The notes: generated by a model not told the origin, from the letters alone. A stretch of DNA of 64,000 nucleotides from JALZKA01 sp963701205 (GCA_963701205.1 OY969575.1:248001-312000); one strand, 5' to 3'. Numbered from the stretch's first letter, positions 8,138 through 17,770 are shown. A program made the numbers and translations.

Positions 8138-9121
8138 CTAGCGGGCACCGCTCGCCCGCGAAACCGCGAGCGTGAGCGCCACATCCTCCGGGTAGTCAGA
8201 GCCCCCACGGGTCCACCATTCGAGGTCAGCGATCGCGCACGTTGCTGCGCGCAAATCCCGCGAATCCAGGCCGCGGACCCGAGCGACGAGCTTTTCCGCT
8301 GCGTATGGGTGCATCGACAACGAGGCTGCGACCTCCGCTGGGGTACCTCCGGCCTCAAGCCCGTCGAGGGCCAGGCGCGCCTCGCGCAGGCGCTTTGCGG
8401 CCTGATAGACCAGCGGCGTCACCGACTCACCCTGCGCAGCCAGGCGCGCGGAGGCCTTGACCGCAGCGCCCGGGTCGCGATCGACGATCGCATCGGAAAG
8501 CGCCCAAACCACCTCTTCCGAGGTGTCGGCGATCATCTCCCCCAGATCGTCCGCTTCGACCGCCCCACCGGGCCCCGCCCAGATCGCCAAGCGGTCAAGC
8601 TCAACCCCGAGGCGCGTCGTGGATTCGCCCAATCGGTCGACCAGCATTCTTGCCGCCTCGGCTGAGATCGCGAAGTCGCGGGCGCGAGCGTCCTTGACCA
8701 GCGCAGCGGGCAGGTTCCGCGACTTTGGCGCTGCGTAGCTCAGGATGGCCCCACCCCCCGCCTTGACCGCATCGGCGAGGCCCTTCGGGGCCTTGCGTTT
8801 CTTCTCCTCGCGAGCGACCAGCACCACCGTGAGGTCCTGGGGCAGGTCAGCCAGCGCCGCAATCACGGGCTTCGCCTGGGCCGCGCTCCAGCGCTCGACG
8901 CCGTCGGCCAGAAGGTAGCGACGGGTTGCCATCAGCGAGAGCGCCGGAATAGCCGCGATCAGCGCGTCGGGATCGGGCGGGCCGTCGCCACTGAAGGCCT
9001 GCAGCGCGCCTGGGCCACCCTCGGACTCCGCCCGCGATCGCAGGCGGGCAAGCGCGGCGTCGAGCTTTGCGTAGTCATCGCCCGCCAGGAGGTACGCGGG
9101 GGCGAGTTCGCTCGCGGCCAC
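8138..9121 (-). CDS. holA: DNA polymerase III subunit delta
   Basis: Clamp-loader subunit that opens the beta sliding clamp. The 327-aa protein begins with the AYLLAGDDYAKLDAAL strand typical of HolA. It continues with the AAA+-like fold (DLTVVLVAREEKKRKAP) and the helical collar domain (WALSDAIVDRDPGAAVKA). Together with upstream comEA-comEC and downstream rpsT it forms the widespread comEA-comEC-holA-rpsT arrangement. Confidence 0.93.
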   Translation of the reverse strand: MAASELAPAYLLAGDDYAKLDAALARLRSRAESEGGPGALQAFSGDGPPDPDALIAAIPALSLMATRRYLLADGVERWSAAQAKPVIAALADLPQDLTVVLVAREEKKRKAPKGLADAVKAGGGAILSYAAPKSRNLPAALVKDARARDFAISAEAARMLVDRLGESTTRLGVELDRLAIWAGPGGAVEADDLGEMIADTSEEVVWALSDAIVDRDPGAAVKASARLAAQGESVTPLVYQAAKRLREARLALDGLEAGGTPAEVAASLSMHPYAAEKLVARVRGLDSRDLRAATCAIADLEWWTRGGSDYPEDVALTLAVSRASGAR

Positions 9122-9125
9122 CGGA

Positions 9126-9533
9126 CTAAAGCTGGTTGATGATCAGGATCGGGATCGTCAGGGCGATTGCGAGGCCTGCAACCCGCTTCATCCGCTCACC
9201 ATGGCGGCCAGTCGCCGCTACGGCGAGGCCCAACAGACCGCCCGCTATCGCCAGCAGACCCGCCGGGATCGCGAGAATCGTGCTGATCGTCTCCTGGGTC
9301 TTTGAGATGTCGAAGCACTCCGAAACGAGCGAGCCCTGTTTGATGACCTCGTCGCAGCGCGGAGTGTCGTCGGGATTGAACGCGATAACGAACATCACTG
9401 CCGCGCCAAAAAAGAGGGCAAGGGCAGCCAAGAACGCCAGCAGGCGCATGCCGCCCGCTGCCTTCCCGGAATCGTTCGTAGCGGTTGACTCGGGCGGGGA
9501 GGATTCAGGCGGTGTCGTCATCTGGTCGGCCAC
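9126..9533 (-). CDS. Small membrane protein of unknown function
   Basis: 135 aa. A Ser/Thr/Pro-rich N-terminus of about 25 residues is followed by a hydrophobic helix (about 30-52), a short polar loop with two cysteines (CDEV, CFDI), a second helix, and a third near the C-terminus (LAIALTIPILIINQL). I do not recognise the family. It sits between comEC and holA, 1 bp after the comEC stop and 4 bp before the holA start, so it is co-transcribed with both. A start at the internal ATG (residue 5) is possible. Confidence 0.7.
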   Translation of the reverse strand: MADQMTTPPESSPPESTATNDSGKAAGGMRLLAFLAALALFFGAAVMFVIAFNPDDTPRCDEVIKQGSLVSECFDISKTQETISTILAIPAGLLAIAGGLLGLAVAATGRHGERMKRVAGLAIALTIPILIINQL

Positions 9534-9534
9534 C

Positions 9535-11814
9535 CTATCCGAAGCTCCAGCCGCTATCGCGAACGAGGATCACGATCTCGCCGTCGCGGTCGGTACGCAG
9601 AATCGACGCGCCGGCCAGCTCCAGGTCACGGATCGTCGCGACGGCTGGATGGCCATACGGATTTCCGGCGCCGACCGAGAGCAGCGCGACCCCGGGTGCG
9701 GTCTGTTCGAGCAGCGCCTGCAATCCTGCGTCGGCGCTCCCGTGATGGGCGACTTTGAGGACCTCGACCGGCCCCGGACGCACCGGGGCAAGCTCAGCCT
9801 CGGCATCGCCGGTCAGCAAGGCATCGAACTCGCCGATCGACGCCTTCACGACCAGTGAGCGAGCGTTCGGCTCGGCGGCCTCGGTCGTCGGCTCTCCCGG
9901 AGGTGGCCAGAGCACCGACAGCCGGAGCGCGCCACTGCGCACGACCTGCCCCGTCGCAAGGCCGATGATCGGGGGACAGTCAAGTGCTGAACATCCCTGC
10001 GGGTTCAAGCTCGCGGCAACCAACAACCGATCGACTCGCACACCTGCCAGCAACTCGCCCAGAGCGCCCGAATGATCACTGTCGTCGTGGGTCAGGACGA
10101 GCGCGCCCAGGTGGTCGATTCCGAGTTCGTGGAGTCGGCCCGCGGCGGCGCCCCCGGGAGGGCCGGTGTCGATGAGAACCGGCAACGAGCGCCTCGGCGC
10201 GAGCAGGATCGCATCCCCCTGTCCGACGTCCAGGACCCGCAACACGAGTCGGGCCGACGGCGCGGACTCATTGGCCGCGCTGCCCATCCCGATGTAGCCG
10301 ATCATCGCCGCAGCAGCGGCAAGCCAGAGCGCGGATCGAATTCGCGAACCACCGTTTCCCAGCAGCAGCGCTCCGCGTCGTACCCACGCGCGGGCCGCGA
10401 TCCCGGCGCCGGCAAGCAGGCCGGCCGTCGCCACGAGCGCTGCCAGGGGACCGGGCGACGAAAGCCCGACCTGGGCTCGCTCACCGCCCAGCACGCCGGC
10501 CACCCAGCCGATGTACCCAGCGAAAAGTCCGCCCAGCCAACTGAGGGCCTCGACCGGCGCGCCCGGCACCTGCCCGAGCGCCCCGGCGAGCATTCCAAGC
10601 CACATCGCCGGAGCGATCGCGGGCAGGGCCAGCGCGTTTGCGGGAATGGCAGTCAGGGATATGACCTCGAAGTGAAGTGCCACCAAGGGCCCGGTGGCAA
10701 GCGTCGCCGCGAGAGTCATGGCCAGCCCTTCGCTCACAAATCGCCGGGACGCCGGCACCGGCGGCGGGCCGCGCAGCGCCCCGGCGATCGCCGGGGCAAC
10801 CGTCAGCAATCCGACGACAGCAGCAAAGCTGAGTTGCCAGCCGATGTCGCCCGTGGCCCGCGGATTGATTGCAAGTGTCACCGCAGCCGCCAGCCAGATT
10901 CCGTACCAGCGCGCCCGCGGACGCGACGCCAGTATCGCCAGCAGCCCGGCTGCCCCCATCACTCCGGCCCGCTGAATCGACGCTCCCGCGCCAGCCACCG
11001 GCACATAGAGGGCGACCACGGCAAGAGTCGCGATGAGTCGGGATCGAAAGCCCATCCCCAGCACCGAGAACATTGGGACCGCCAGCAGGGCCAGCAGCAT
11101 CACGTTCTGGCCACTGACCGCCAGCACGTGCGCAAGCCCTGACCGGCGGAACTCCTCGCGAACGGAGGTCGCGATTCGATCGTCCTGCCCGAGGATGAAA
11201 CCACGCAGCAGGCTCGACGCGGGATCCGGGTTGCCGCGGACCAGCGCCGCTTCGGCCCGATGGCGAATTCCGTCGAGAACGCCCGCAACGCCCCCACGCC
11301 AGCGCTGGCTGCTGCGCAACGACGTCGCCGCGACGACGCTCGAGACGCCGCTCCGAAGCATCGCTCCCCGCTCCCACTCCTCGGTTTCCCTGACTTCGCC
11401 GCGGACAACGACGAAGCGCCCCTGTTCGACCGTCGGATCGAGTTCCCGCGTCTCCACCAGAACCGAGCCACCTCTGGTCGAAACGATCAACCGCATTCCG
11501 CGATCCGAGAGTCGGGGCGGAGCCGCGACTGGGCCAACGACGCGCACCTGAGCCCCAGGCTCAAGCGCGAGCATTCCCCCGTCGATCGCCGCGAGCCGTT
11601 GCGCCCCGAGCGCAAGGCCCGCCGCGCCGGCCAACATCACCAAGGCACAGAGCACCGCGGCAAAGCCCGCTCGCAGGGCCAGGAAGGATGCCGCGGCCAG
11701 CACTGCCAGTGTCGCCAGCGGGGGTGATCGACCTATCAGTGGCGCCACGCCGAGCGCAATCGCAAACGAAATCAGGAATCCGTAGCGGCAGGTCAGCGCC
11801 TGCCGGGCGGTCAC
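9535..11814 (-). CDS. comEC: DNA internalisation channel ComEC/Rec2
   Basis: Membrane channel moving single-stranded DNA into the cytoplasm during natural transformation. The 759-aa protein has the full architecture. An N-terminal DUF4131-like region is followed by a competence domain with many helices (containing HVLAVSGQNVMLL) and a C-terminal metallo-beta-lactamase domain (LTHDDSDHSG, then VLKVAHHGS). It overlaps comEA by 4 nt. With comEA present the core DNA-uptake pair looks intact, though pilus genes are not in the window. Confidence 0.95.
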   Translation of the reverse strand: MTARQALTCRYGFLISFAIALGVAPLIGRSPPLATLAVLAAASFLALRAGFAAVLCALVMLAGAAGLALGAQRLAAIDGGMLALEPGAQVRVVGPVAAPPRLSDRGMRLIVSTRGGSVLVETRELDPTVEQGRFVVVRGEVRETEEWERGAMLRSGVSSVVAATSLRSSQRWRGGVAGVLDGIRHRAEAALVRGNPDPASSLLRGFILGQDDRIATSVREEFRRSGLAHVLAVSGQNVMLLALLAVPMFSVLGMGFRSRLIATLAVVALYVPVAGAGASIQRAGVMGAAGLLAILASRPRARWYGIWLAAAVTLAINPRATGDIGWQLSFAAVVGLLTVAPAIAGALRGPPPVPASRRFVSEGLAMTLAATLATGPLVALHFEVISLTAIPANALALPAIAPAMWLGMLAGALGQVPGAPVEALSWLGGLFAGYIGWVAGVLGGERAQVGLSSPGPLAALVATAGLLAGAGIAARAWVRRGALLLGNGGSRIRSALWLAAAAAMIGYIGMGSAANESAPSARLVLRVLDVGQGDAILLAPRRSLPVLIDTGPPGGAAAGRLHELGIDHLGALVLTHDDSDHSGALGELLAGVRVDRLLVAASLNPQGCSALDCPPIIGLATGQVVRSGALRLSVLWPPPGEPTTEAAEPNARSLVVKASIGEFDALLTGDAEAELAPVRPGPVEVLKVAHHGSADAGLQALLEQTAPGVALLSVGAGNPYGHPAVATIRDLELAGASILRTDRDGEIVILVRDSGWSFG

Positions 11815-12395
11815 GGCTGCAAGCGAGCGCTGAGAGCCGCAATCGTCGCCGGACCGATCCCAGAGACCTGGTCGAGCTCGTCAATCGAGGCAAGGCCGCC
11901 GTGCTCGTCGCGATAAGCCAGGATCGCGGCGGCGGTGACCGGGCCGATGCCTTCGATCGTCTCGAGATCCGCGGCGGTCGCCGTGCCCAGGCTGATCGGC
12001 GCGGTGGGGTCACTCCCAGTCGTGCTCGTGCGGGCTGCGGATCGCGAGGGCACCTGGACCTGCTGGCCGTCCGCGAGAGGCGCGGCCAGGTTGATCTGGT
12101 CCGGCGAAGCGGCCGCGGTCGGCCCGCCCGCCCGCTTGATCGCGTCGCCGACCCGTGATCCGAACGGGAGCTCATAGACCCCCGGGCGCTGAACTTCCCC
12201 GGCAACGTGGACTACCAACTCGGCGCCGCCAGGCTCAACCTCAACCTCGGATGTTGGCGCCGATCCGGCCTGGCTTCCGTACGCAACCGAGCCCGCACCA
12301 CCTTGCTCGGATCTGATCCAGCGTGAGCCCACGATCAACGCACACACGGCAAGGGCCGCATAGACAAAGATCTGGGCTCGCGATAGTTCCGGCAC
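11811..12395 (-). CDS. comEA: Competence DNA-binding protein ComEA
   Basis: Membrane-anchored receptor that binds incoming double-stranded DNA. The 194-aa protein has an N-terminal helix (about 8-25), a linker, an SLBB domain (ELVVHVAGEVQRPGVYELP) and a C-terminal double helix-hairpin-helix (ADLETIEGIGPVTAAAIL, then LDQVSGIGPATIAAL). It overlaps comEC by 4 nt and heads the comEA-comEC operon. Confidence 0.95.
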   Translation of the reverse strand: MPELSRAQIFVYAALAVCALIVGSRWIRSEQGGAGSVAYGSQAGSAPTSEVEVEPGGAELVVHVAGEVQRPGVYELPFGSRVGDAIKRAGGPTAAASPDQINLAAPLADGQQVQVPSRSAARTSTTGSDPTAPISLGTATAADLETIEGIGPVTAAAILAYRDEHGGLASIDELDQVSGIGPATIAALSARLQP

Positions 12396-12459
12396 CGGGC
12401 AAGCCTCCCGCTGTGATCCGCACCGGTGTCAGCCGCAAAGGGCTAACAGCGAACGGGAT

Positions 12460-12741
12460 TCATTCGATCTTGAAACCGACCAGGCCTTCTGGCGCCTCGT
12501 CTCGAATTTCGAGGCGTTCGACCTGGGCTCCGGGCGGCCCTTGGCGACAGAAGCCGATGAGCGCTTCGATATCGGCGCCGCGGCCCTCGAGCGCTGCTTC
12601 GACGGTGCCGTTCCCCCGATTGCTGACCCAACCGGCCACGCCGCGCGACTCGGCCCGGCGCCGCATGGTGTCCCGAAAGAAGACGCCCTGGACGCGTCCG
12701 TGGATGATCAGCCGACGCCGCTTGATCGGGCTGCTGACCAA
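12460..12741 (-). CDS. acyP: Acylphosphatase
   Basis: Small enzyme that hydrolyses acyl phosphates. At 93 aa it has the complete signature: IHGRVQGVFFRDTMRRRA (catalytic arginine in GRVQGVFFR) and GWVSNRGNGTVEAALEG (catalytic asparagine in SNRGNG). The start used is a TTG at 12741. It lies between comEA and a cupin gene with small gaps on both sides. Confidence 0.95.
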   Translation of the reverse strand: MVSSPIKRRRLIIHGRVQGVFFRDTMRRRAESRGVAGWVSNRGNGTVEAALEGRGADIEALIGFCRQGPPGAQVERLEIRDEAPEGLVGFKIE

Positions 12742-12756
12742 AGCCTGAACTCGAAC

Positions 12757-13158
12757 TCAGGCTTCGTCGAAGCCGTCGTAGCTGGCGGCCTGGCTGGCCA
12801 AGCGAAGGCTGAACAGCTCGTCGGCAGAAACGCCGGGAGACGTCACCAAAAGGAGCGCAAGCGGGTCGGCTCCCTGATTTGCAACCGAGTGGTCCGTTGC
12901 GGGCGGAATCATCACCAGATCGCCCGCGGCGAGTTCCTTGCTGTCGCCGGTTGCCGAGATCGTGCCGGTACCGCTGACGACCACGTATGCCTGCTCAGCC
13001 TCCTCGTGCGAGCGCAACTCTTCAGACGCGCCGGGCGGGACCTCGATCCAGTTGACGGAGAGGTTGCGCGACCCCAACTCGCCCGCGTCCATGAGGACGT
13101 GGGTGCGTAGCCGGTGGACGTTGAGGGTGGTTGCCTCAGCGAAGCGTCTGACGAGCAC
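12757..13158 (-). CDS. Cupin-domain protein
   Basis: A 133-aa single conserved-barrel protein. The first cupin motif appears around RSHEEAEQAYVVVSGTG, and the second around DLVMIPPATDHSVANQGADPLAL. The glutamates and the second-motif histidine are metal-binding candidates. Substrate unknown. A TAAAAC box 6 nt before the GTG start suggests a leaderless mRNA. Confidence 0.8.
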   Translation of the reverse strand: MLVRRFAEATTLNVHRLRTHVLMDAGELGSRNLSVNWIEVPPGASEELRSHEEAEQAYVVVSGTGTISATGDSKELAAGDLVMIPPATDHSVANQGADPLALLLVTSPGVSADELFSLRLASQAASYDGFDEA

Positions 13159-13176
13159 GCCAGCGTTTTAGCAGGT

Positions 13177-15681
13177 CTAGCGCACCACGAGGTTGACGAG
13201 TCGCCCTGGGACCACGACCTGCTTCACCAGTTCCTTGCCCTCCAGGTGCGCCGCAATCGCCGTCCGCTCGCGCACGATCACGAGCAATTCATCCTCGGGC
13301 AGGTCCGGCGAAACATCGATTTCGTCGCGCCGCTTGCCGTTTACCTGCACCACCATCGTGACCGACTCAGAGGTGAGGAGATCTGGATCAGCAACGGGCC
13401 ACGGCACCTCCCAAAGCCGCGCTGATTCAATCGCCATGAAGACCTCGCTTGCCAGATGAGGCGCGAACGGATAGATCAGCGACGCCGCTGTCGCAGTCGC
13501 GAATCGAAGCGTCGAATCACCTGCCGGGTTGCCGATGAGCCCATCCTTCAGCCGATAGCAGTCGTTGACGAGTTCCATCACGGCTGCGATCGCGGTGTGC
13601 AACTGGAACGAGTCCCCGATATCGCTCGTTGATTTGTCGATCGCCCAGTTGGCCTTTCTCATCAACGCCAGCGCATCACCGTCAGGAATCGCTTCATCGG
13701 CTGAGGGTTCCGTCCGCTCCAGCACTTCAGCCGACAGGCGCCAGAGCCTGGAGAGGAACCGGTGGATGCCCTCAACGCCCTCGTCAGTCCAATCGCCGCC
13801 TCGCTCAGGCGGGCCCATGAAGCAGATAAAAGTCCTCGTCGCGTCCGCGCCGTAGCGATCCACATAGTCCTTCGGGCTCACCGCGTTGCCCTTCGACTTC
13901 GACATCTTGGCCCCGTCGCGGGTGATCATCCCCTGCGTGAACAGGTTGGCAAACGGCTCCTGGACCCCGATGAGCCCCAGATCCGCCAACGCCTTGGTGA
14001 AGAAGCGGGCGTACATCAGGTGCAAGATCGCGTGCTCGACACCGCCGATGTACTGGTCAACGGCCATCCAGTGATCGGCGACGCCGCGATCCCAGGGGGC
14101 CTCCTCGTTGGCGGGGTCGAGGTAGCGCAGGAAGTACCACGAGGAATCAACGAACGTGTCCATCGTGTCGGTCTCGCGCCGGGAAGGCGATCCGCAGTCA
14201 GGACAAGACACTTCGACCCACTCAGTGACGGCCTCAAGCGGGCTCTGACCCTTCGGTGCGTAGTCAGTCACCTCGGGGAGCACAACCGGGAGCTCTGAGT
14301 CCGGGACGCCAACAATCCCGCAATCCGGGCAATGGACGATCGGGATCGGGCAACCCCAGTAGCGCTGCCGTGACAGCAGCCAATCTCGCAGCCTGAAGTT
14401 CACGGTGGCCTTCCCGCGCCCCATGCCCTCAAGGCTCGCGACGATCTTGCCCTTGGCCTCAGGCGCCGAAAGTCCGTCGAACTCACCAGAGTTGATCAGG
14501 ACCTCGTCGTCGCCGTGGGCAACGAACGGAGCGTCAGTGGATTCCACGGCCTCGTCCGCGGCTCTGACCACCGGCACGATCGGCAGCCCAAACGCCTGCG
14601 CAAACTCAAAGTCACGCTGATCGTGGGCAGGCACCGCCATGAGCGCGCCGGTGCCGTAGCCGGCAAGCACGTAATCGGCGACGAACATCGGAATCTCGGC
14701 GCCGTTTATCGGGTTGGTGACGGTGCGTCCCAGGGCGATCCCCGTCTTGGCACGCCCCTGGTCGCTGCGCTCCTCGGTCGACTGGCGAGCCGCCTTCGCG
14801 ACGTAATCCGCGACCGCCTCTTCAACCTCGGACCCAGCCGCCAGTTGCCTTACTGCCGGGTGCTCGGGCGCGAGCACGAAGAAGGTCGCCCCGAACAGCG
14901 TGTCGGGCCGGGTGGTGAAGACCGGAAAGTCAATATCCAGCTCATCGCAACGGAAGCTGACCTCGGCGCCTTCCGACCTGCCGATCCAATTCTTTTGCAT
15001 CGCGATCACGTGCTCGGGCCAGGAATCAAGCAGCTCGAAGTCGGCCAGTAGGCGGTCCGCGTAATCGGTGATTTTGAAGAACCACTGCTTGAGATCGCGC
15101 TGTTCGACAAGCGAGCCACAACGCTCGCAGTGGCCGTCGATCACCTGCTCGTTGGCGAGCACGGTTGCATCAACGGGGCACCACTGAACCGGGGCCTGGG
15201 CGCGGTAGGCAAGGCCGTGCTCGAACAGGCGCAGGAAGATCCACTGGGTCCACCGGTAGTACTCGGGCTCGCAGGTCGCAAGCTCGCGGGTCCAGTCGAT
15301 CGAGATTCCCCAGCGACGAAACTGACGGCGAAACTCAGCGATTGACTCGCGCGTTGCCTGCCGCGGAGGGATCCCCGTCTTGATGGCGTTGTTCTCCGCC
15401 GGCAGGCCAAACGCGTCGTAGCCCATCGGGTGGATCACCTCGAAACCATTGCGACGGCGAAAGTGGGCGATCGCATCGCCAATCGCATAGTTCTTCAAGT
15501 GCCCGACGTGCGGCTCCCCGGACGGGTACGGGAGCATCTCGAGCACATACGCCTTGGGCTTTGCCGGGTCGAAGCCCTCATCGCCAGGGTTTGGAACCTC
15601 CCAGGTTCGCTCGTCCTCCCAGACGGCCTGCCAGCGGGCTTCAATCTCCGCTGGGTTGTATCGGGCCGGTTCGTCGCTCAC
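13177..15681 (-). CDS. leuS: Leucyl-tRNA synthetase
   Basis: Class I aminoacyl-tRNA synthetase charging tRNA-Leu. The 834-aa protein has the HIGH-type motif in PYPSGEPHVGHLKNY, a zinc-type segment (CPVDATVLANEQ), the CP1 editing domain (TRPDTLFGATFF) and KMSKSKGN. The C-terminal anticodon-binding and LeuS-specific domains are complete. The start is a GTG at 15681 with a TAGACT box 11 nt upstream, giving a leader of only a few bases. No T-box leader is present. Confidence 0.97.
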   Translation of the reverse strand: MSDEPARYNPAEIEARWQAVWEDERTWEVPNPGDEGFDPAKPKAYVLEMLPYPSGEPHVGHLKNYAIGDAIAHFRRRNGFEVIHPMGYDAFGLPAENNAIKTGIPPRQATRESIAEFRRQFRRWGISIDWTRELATCEPEYYRWTQWIFLRLFEHGLAYRAQAPVQWCPVDATVLANEQVIDGHCERCGSLVEQRDLKQWFFKITDYADRLLADFELLDSWPEHVIAMQKNWIGRSEGAEVSFRCDELDIDFPVFTTRPDTLFGATFFVLAPEHPAVRQLAAGSEVEEAVADYVAKAARQSTEERSDQGRAKTGIALGRTVTNPINGAEIPMFVADYVLAGYGTGALMAVPAHDQRDFEFAQAFGLPIVPVVRAADEAVESTDAPFVAHGDDEVLINSGEFDGLSAPEAKGKIVASLEGMGRGKATVNFRLRDWLLSRQRYWGCPIPIVHCPDCGIVGVPDSELPVVLPEVTDYAPKGQSPLEAVTEWVEVSCPDCGSPSRRETDTMDTFVDSSWYFLRYLDPANEEAPWDRGVADHWMAVDQYIGGVEHAILHLMYARFFTKALADLGLIGVQEPFANLFTQGMITRDGAKMSKSKGNAVSPKDYVDRYGADATRTFICFMGPPERGGDWTDEGVEGIHRFLSRLWRLSAEVLERTEPSADEAIPDGDALALMRKANWAIDKSTSDIGDSFQLHTAIAAVMELVNDCYRLKDGLIGNPAGDSTLRFATATAASLIYPFAPHLASEVFMAIESARLWEVPWPVADPDLLTSESVTMVVQVNGKRRDEIDVSPDLPEDELLVIVRERTAIAAHLEGKELVKQVVVPGRLVNLVVR

Positions 15682-15716
15682 TTGGAGCGAGGAGTCTAGG
15701 CGTCTGCCCGCTTGCC

Positions 15717-16385
15717 TCAGTCCGGCAACGCCGCAACGAAGTCGACAAACTTCTTTGTATCGCGAACGGGTGGCCCGTGGCCAAACAACGCGAGCCGCGG
15801 TTCCAGCGCCGCCAACTTGCGAGCGGAGCGACGATTCTCGGCGGGATCGGGCGTGAAGTACGTCCTGGGCTCGTGCAACCCGGGAATCAACGTGTACACG
15901 TCTGCGGAATTCAACACGTCGCCCAAAACGAGCACGCCGTCGGCCTCGCGCCAGAAGGCGACGTGCCCGGCCGAGTGGCCAGGCACGTCCAGCACCCGAA
16001 AGCTGCCCACCGTGTCGCCCTCGACGAGCGCGCGATCGACGCGGTGCCCTGGACCGGTCATGGCCCTCGCAAAGAATTGGGCCATGAAGTGATCCGGTTG
16101 GCGCTCGCCGATCAGCTCGGGGTTCTCGGCTGCATCAACGTCGGCTGCGCCAACCCAATACGGCACCCCGAATCGCTCGCAAACAGCGTGGCTTGCGCCC
16201 TGGTGGTCGGGGTGGGCGTGGGTCAACGCGTGTGCCTTCAGGTCGCGCCCCTTCAACTCGCGCAGGATTCGCCGCGTGGCGTACCGCGTCGAGGCGTCAA
16301 TCAGCACGTCGTCGATCATGAAGACGTTGATCGCGTTGGGCGGAAAGCCACTCAGCTGATAGACGCCGTCTGCGAGTTCTTTCAC
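15717..16385 (-). CDS. Metallo-beta-lactamase fold hydrolase
   Basis: A 222-aa MBL-fold protein of the glyoxalase II-like group. The metal site is visible as THAHPDHQG, with a later histidine in LDVPGHSAGHVAF and an aspartate in VLVLGDVLN. Likely a hydrolase of a small thioester or ester, but the substrate is not deducible. GTG start at 16385 with TAGGTT 7 nt upstream. Confidence 0.85.
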   Translation of the reverse strand: MKELADGVYQLSGFPPNAINVFMIDDVLIDASTRYATRRILRELKGRDLKAHALTHAHPDHQGASHAVCERFGVPYWVGAADVDAAENPELIGERQPDHFMAQFFARAMTGPGHRVDRALVEGDTVGSFRVLDVPGHSAGHVAFWREADGVLVLGDVLNSADVYTLIPGLHEPRTYFTPDPAENRRSARKLAALEPRLALFGHGPPVRDTKKFVDFVAALPD

Positions 16386-16392
16386 CGGGCGA

Positions 16393-16398
16393 AACCTA
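16393..16398 (-). promoter_or_regulatory. -10 box of the MBL-fold gene (leaderless type)
   Basis: TAGGTT on the minus strand ends 7 nt before the GTG start at 16385, so transcription should begin at or next to the start codon. No -35 box is evident. Confidence 0.45.
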
Positions 16399-16445
16399 AC
16401 CGTTTCGGCGCAATCTCGCGGCCGATGCCGGAATTCACGGCGGGA

Positions 16446-16518
<73 letters not shown>

Positions 16519-16571
16519 GCGGAACGCGGAATCGGCCGCTCAGCTTACCGACGCATGGCGCTGCGCCAGGG

Positions 16572-17336
16572 CTATTCCGTGGGGAGATCCAAGACGACGC
16601 GCCCGTCGCGCAGATCCCGAACCACGAACTCGAACGGCGCCCGTTCCTCGAGCTCGCGCAGAAGTTCAACCGGCTCGCGCAGATTCATCTCCAACGTGGC
16701 GCGGCCCTTGGTGAATCGCTTGACGGAGATGTCGTGCGCGGCGCCAATTCCCGCCGCAGCATCCTCGAAGCCGACGAGCTGGGCAAAGTCGTTGAAGGGG
16801 CCTACCTCGACCTCGATCAAGCCCTCAAACATCTCAGCCGGGTCAGCATCGGGGTCGTGGCCATTGGTCGCTGCGGCTGAGGTAGCCTCGCCCGCGCCTA
16901 GCCTTGCGATTGCCTCGCTGAGCGCTTCCAGCAAGCGCTCGCGGGCCTCCGCCGGGCGTCGCGTCATTTCGGCGATGCGCCCACTTACCTCCGCCGCGTC
17001 ACGAAGCGCCTGCAACCGGATTCGCGTCGCCTGGCCGCGGGCCTGACCCCGAACGGCAACGAGCTCATCGGCCAGGGCACCGAGAGCGCGGACGGTCTTG
17101 TCGGACTCACCCCGAGCGCGAATGAGGTCCTTCTGCGCCTGCCGCAACTCGCGTTCGCGCTCGACGACGCGAGCTGAAAGCTGTTGGGCCACCCGCTCAA
17201 GCTCGTCGATCCGCGCATCGCGGCCCTCGATGGCCGTGGCAGCCTGCTCCAGCTTTTCGCCGCAAAGGGCAAGGGTCTGATCGACGTCCGCACGCCGGTA
17301 GCCAAACAAACTCCTCTTGAACGCTCCTCGGCCGAT
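16572..17336 (-). CDS. DivIVA-like coiled-coil protein
   Basis: Probable cytoplasmic coiled-coil scaffold of the DivIVA type. The N-terminal signature FGYRRADVDQTL is followed by about 130 residues of heptad-rich helix (RIDELERVAQQLSARVVERE onward). A C-terminal domain ends LRDGRVVLDLP. The start is unclear: the frame stays open to a GTG at 17495, inside rsfS, with in-frame TTGs at 17471, 17414 and 17309. I place it at an ATC (17336) because TAGCCT lies 7 nt upstream, as at many neighbours, and the product would begin (M)GRGAFKRSLFGY. Function as a polarity or division factor is inferred. Confidence 0.65.
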   Translation of the reverse strand: MGRGAFKRSLFGYRRADVDQTLALCGEKLEQAATAIEGRDARIDELERVAQQLSARVVERERELRQAQKDLIRARGESDKTVRALGALADELVAVRGQARGQATRIRLQALRDAAEVSGRIAEMTRRPAEARERLLEALSEAIARLGAGEATSAAATNGHDPDADPAEMFEGLIEVEVGPFNDFAQLVGFEDAAAGIGAAHDISVKRFTKGRATLEMNLREPVELLRELEERAPFEFVVRDLRDGRVVLDLPTE

Positions 17337-17383
17337 GTTGCGCAGGCTAGGCGGGGGCCCGGACGGACCACCCGGCCGCGCGG

Positions 17384-17770
17384 TCAGATCTCCAGGCGTG
17401 GCGCCTCGCCCCAAAGCTGTTCGAGACGGTAGTGCTCGCGCGTCTCCGGGACGAATATGTGGAGCACGCAATGCAGATAATCGAGCAGAACCCACCGGGC
17501 CTCCGCGGCCCCCTCGGAACGGCTGGGCAGAACTCCATCGGCCTTGAGATTGACCTGAACGTCGTCGTGGATTGCCTTCGCCAGTCGTTCGTTGCGCGCG
17601 GTGGCAATCAGCAGGAAGTCCGTGTAGCTGACCAGCCCCCGGACGTCGAGCGCGACGATGTCTTCGCCCAGCTTTTCATCCACGATCGCTGCGATCCGCC
17701 GAGTCAAGTCCTCCGAGGCAAGCGGGTCGTCGATTCGCTTCGCCTTGACGGCGGCATCGCGTGTGCTCAC
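17384..17770 (-). CDS. rsfS: Ribosomal silencing factor RsfS
   Basis: Binds L14 on the 50S subunit and blocks subunit joining during starvation. The 128-aa product from the GTG at 17770 has the family core: KLGEDIVALDVRGL, SYTDFLLIATARNERL, AKAIHDDV and WVLLDYLHCVLHIF. A longer frame exists but the GTG overlaps the nadD stop as GTGA, and family proteins begin here. The pairing nadD-rsfS is widespread. Confidence 0.93.
   Translation of the reverse strand: MSTRDAAVKAKRIDDPLASEDLTRRIAAIVDEKLGEDIVALDVRGLVSYTDFLLIATARNERLAKAIHDDVQVNLKADGVLPSRSEGAAEARWVLLDYLHCVLHIFVPETREHYRLEQLWGEAPRLEI

Noticed and set aside
10072..11142. Plus-strand frame of 356 residues inside comEC
   Set aside because: Complement of a certain comEC gene, low-complexity Arg/Gly/Gln composition.
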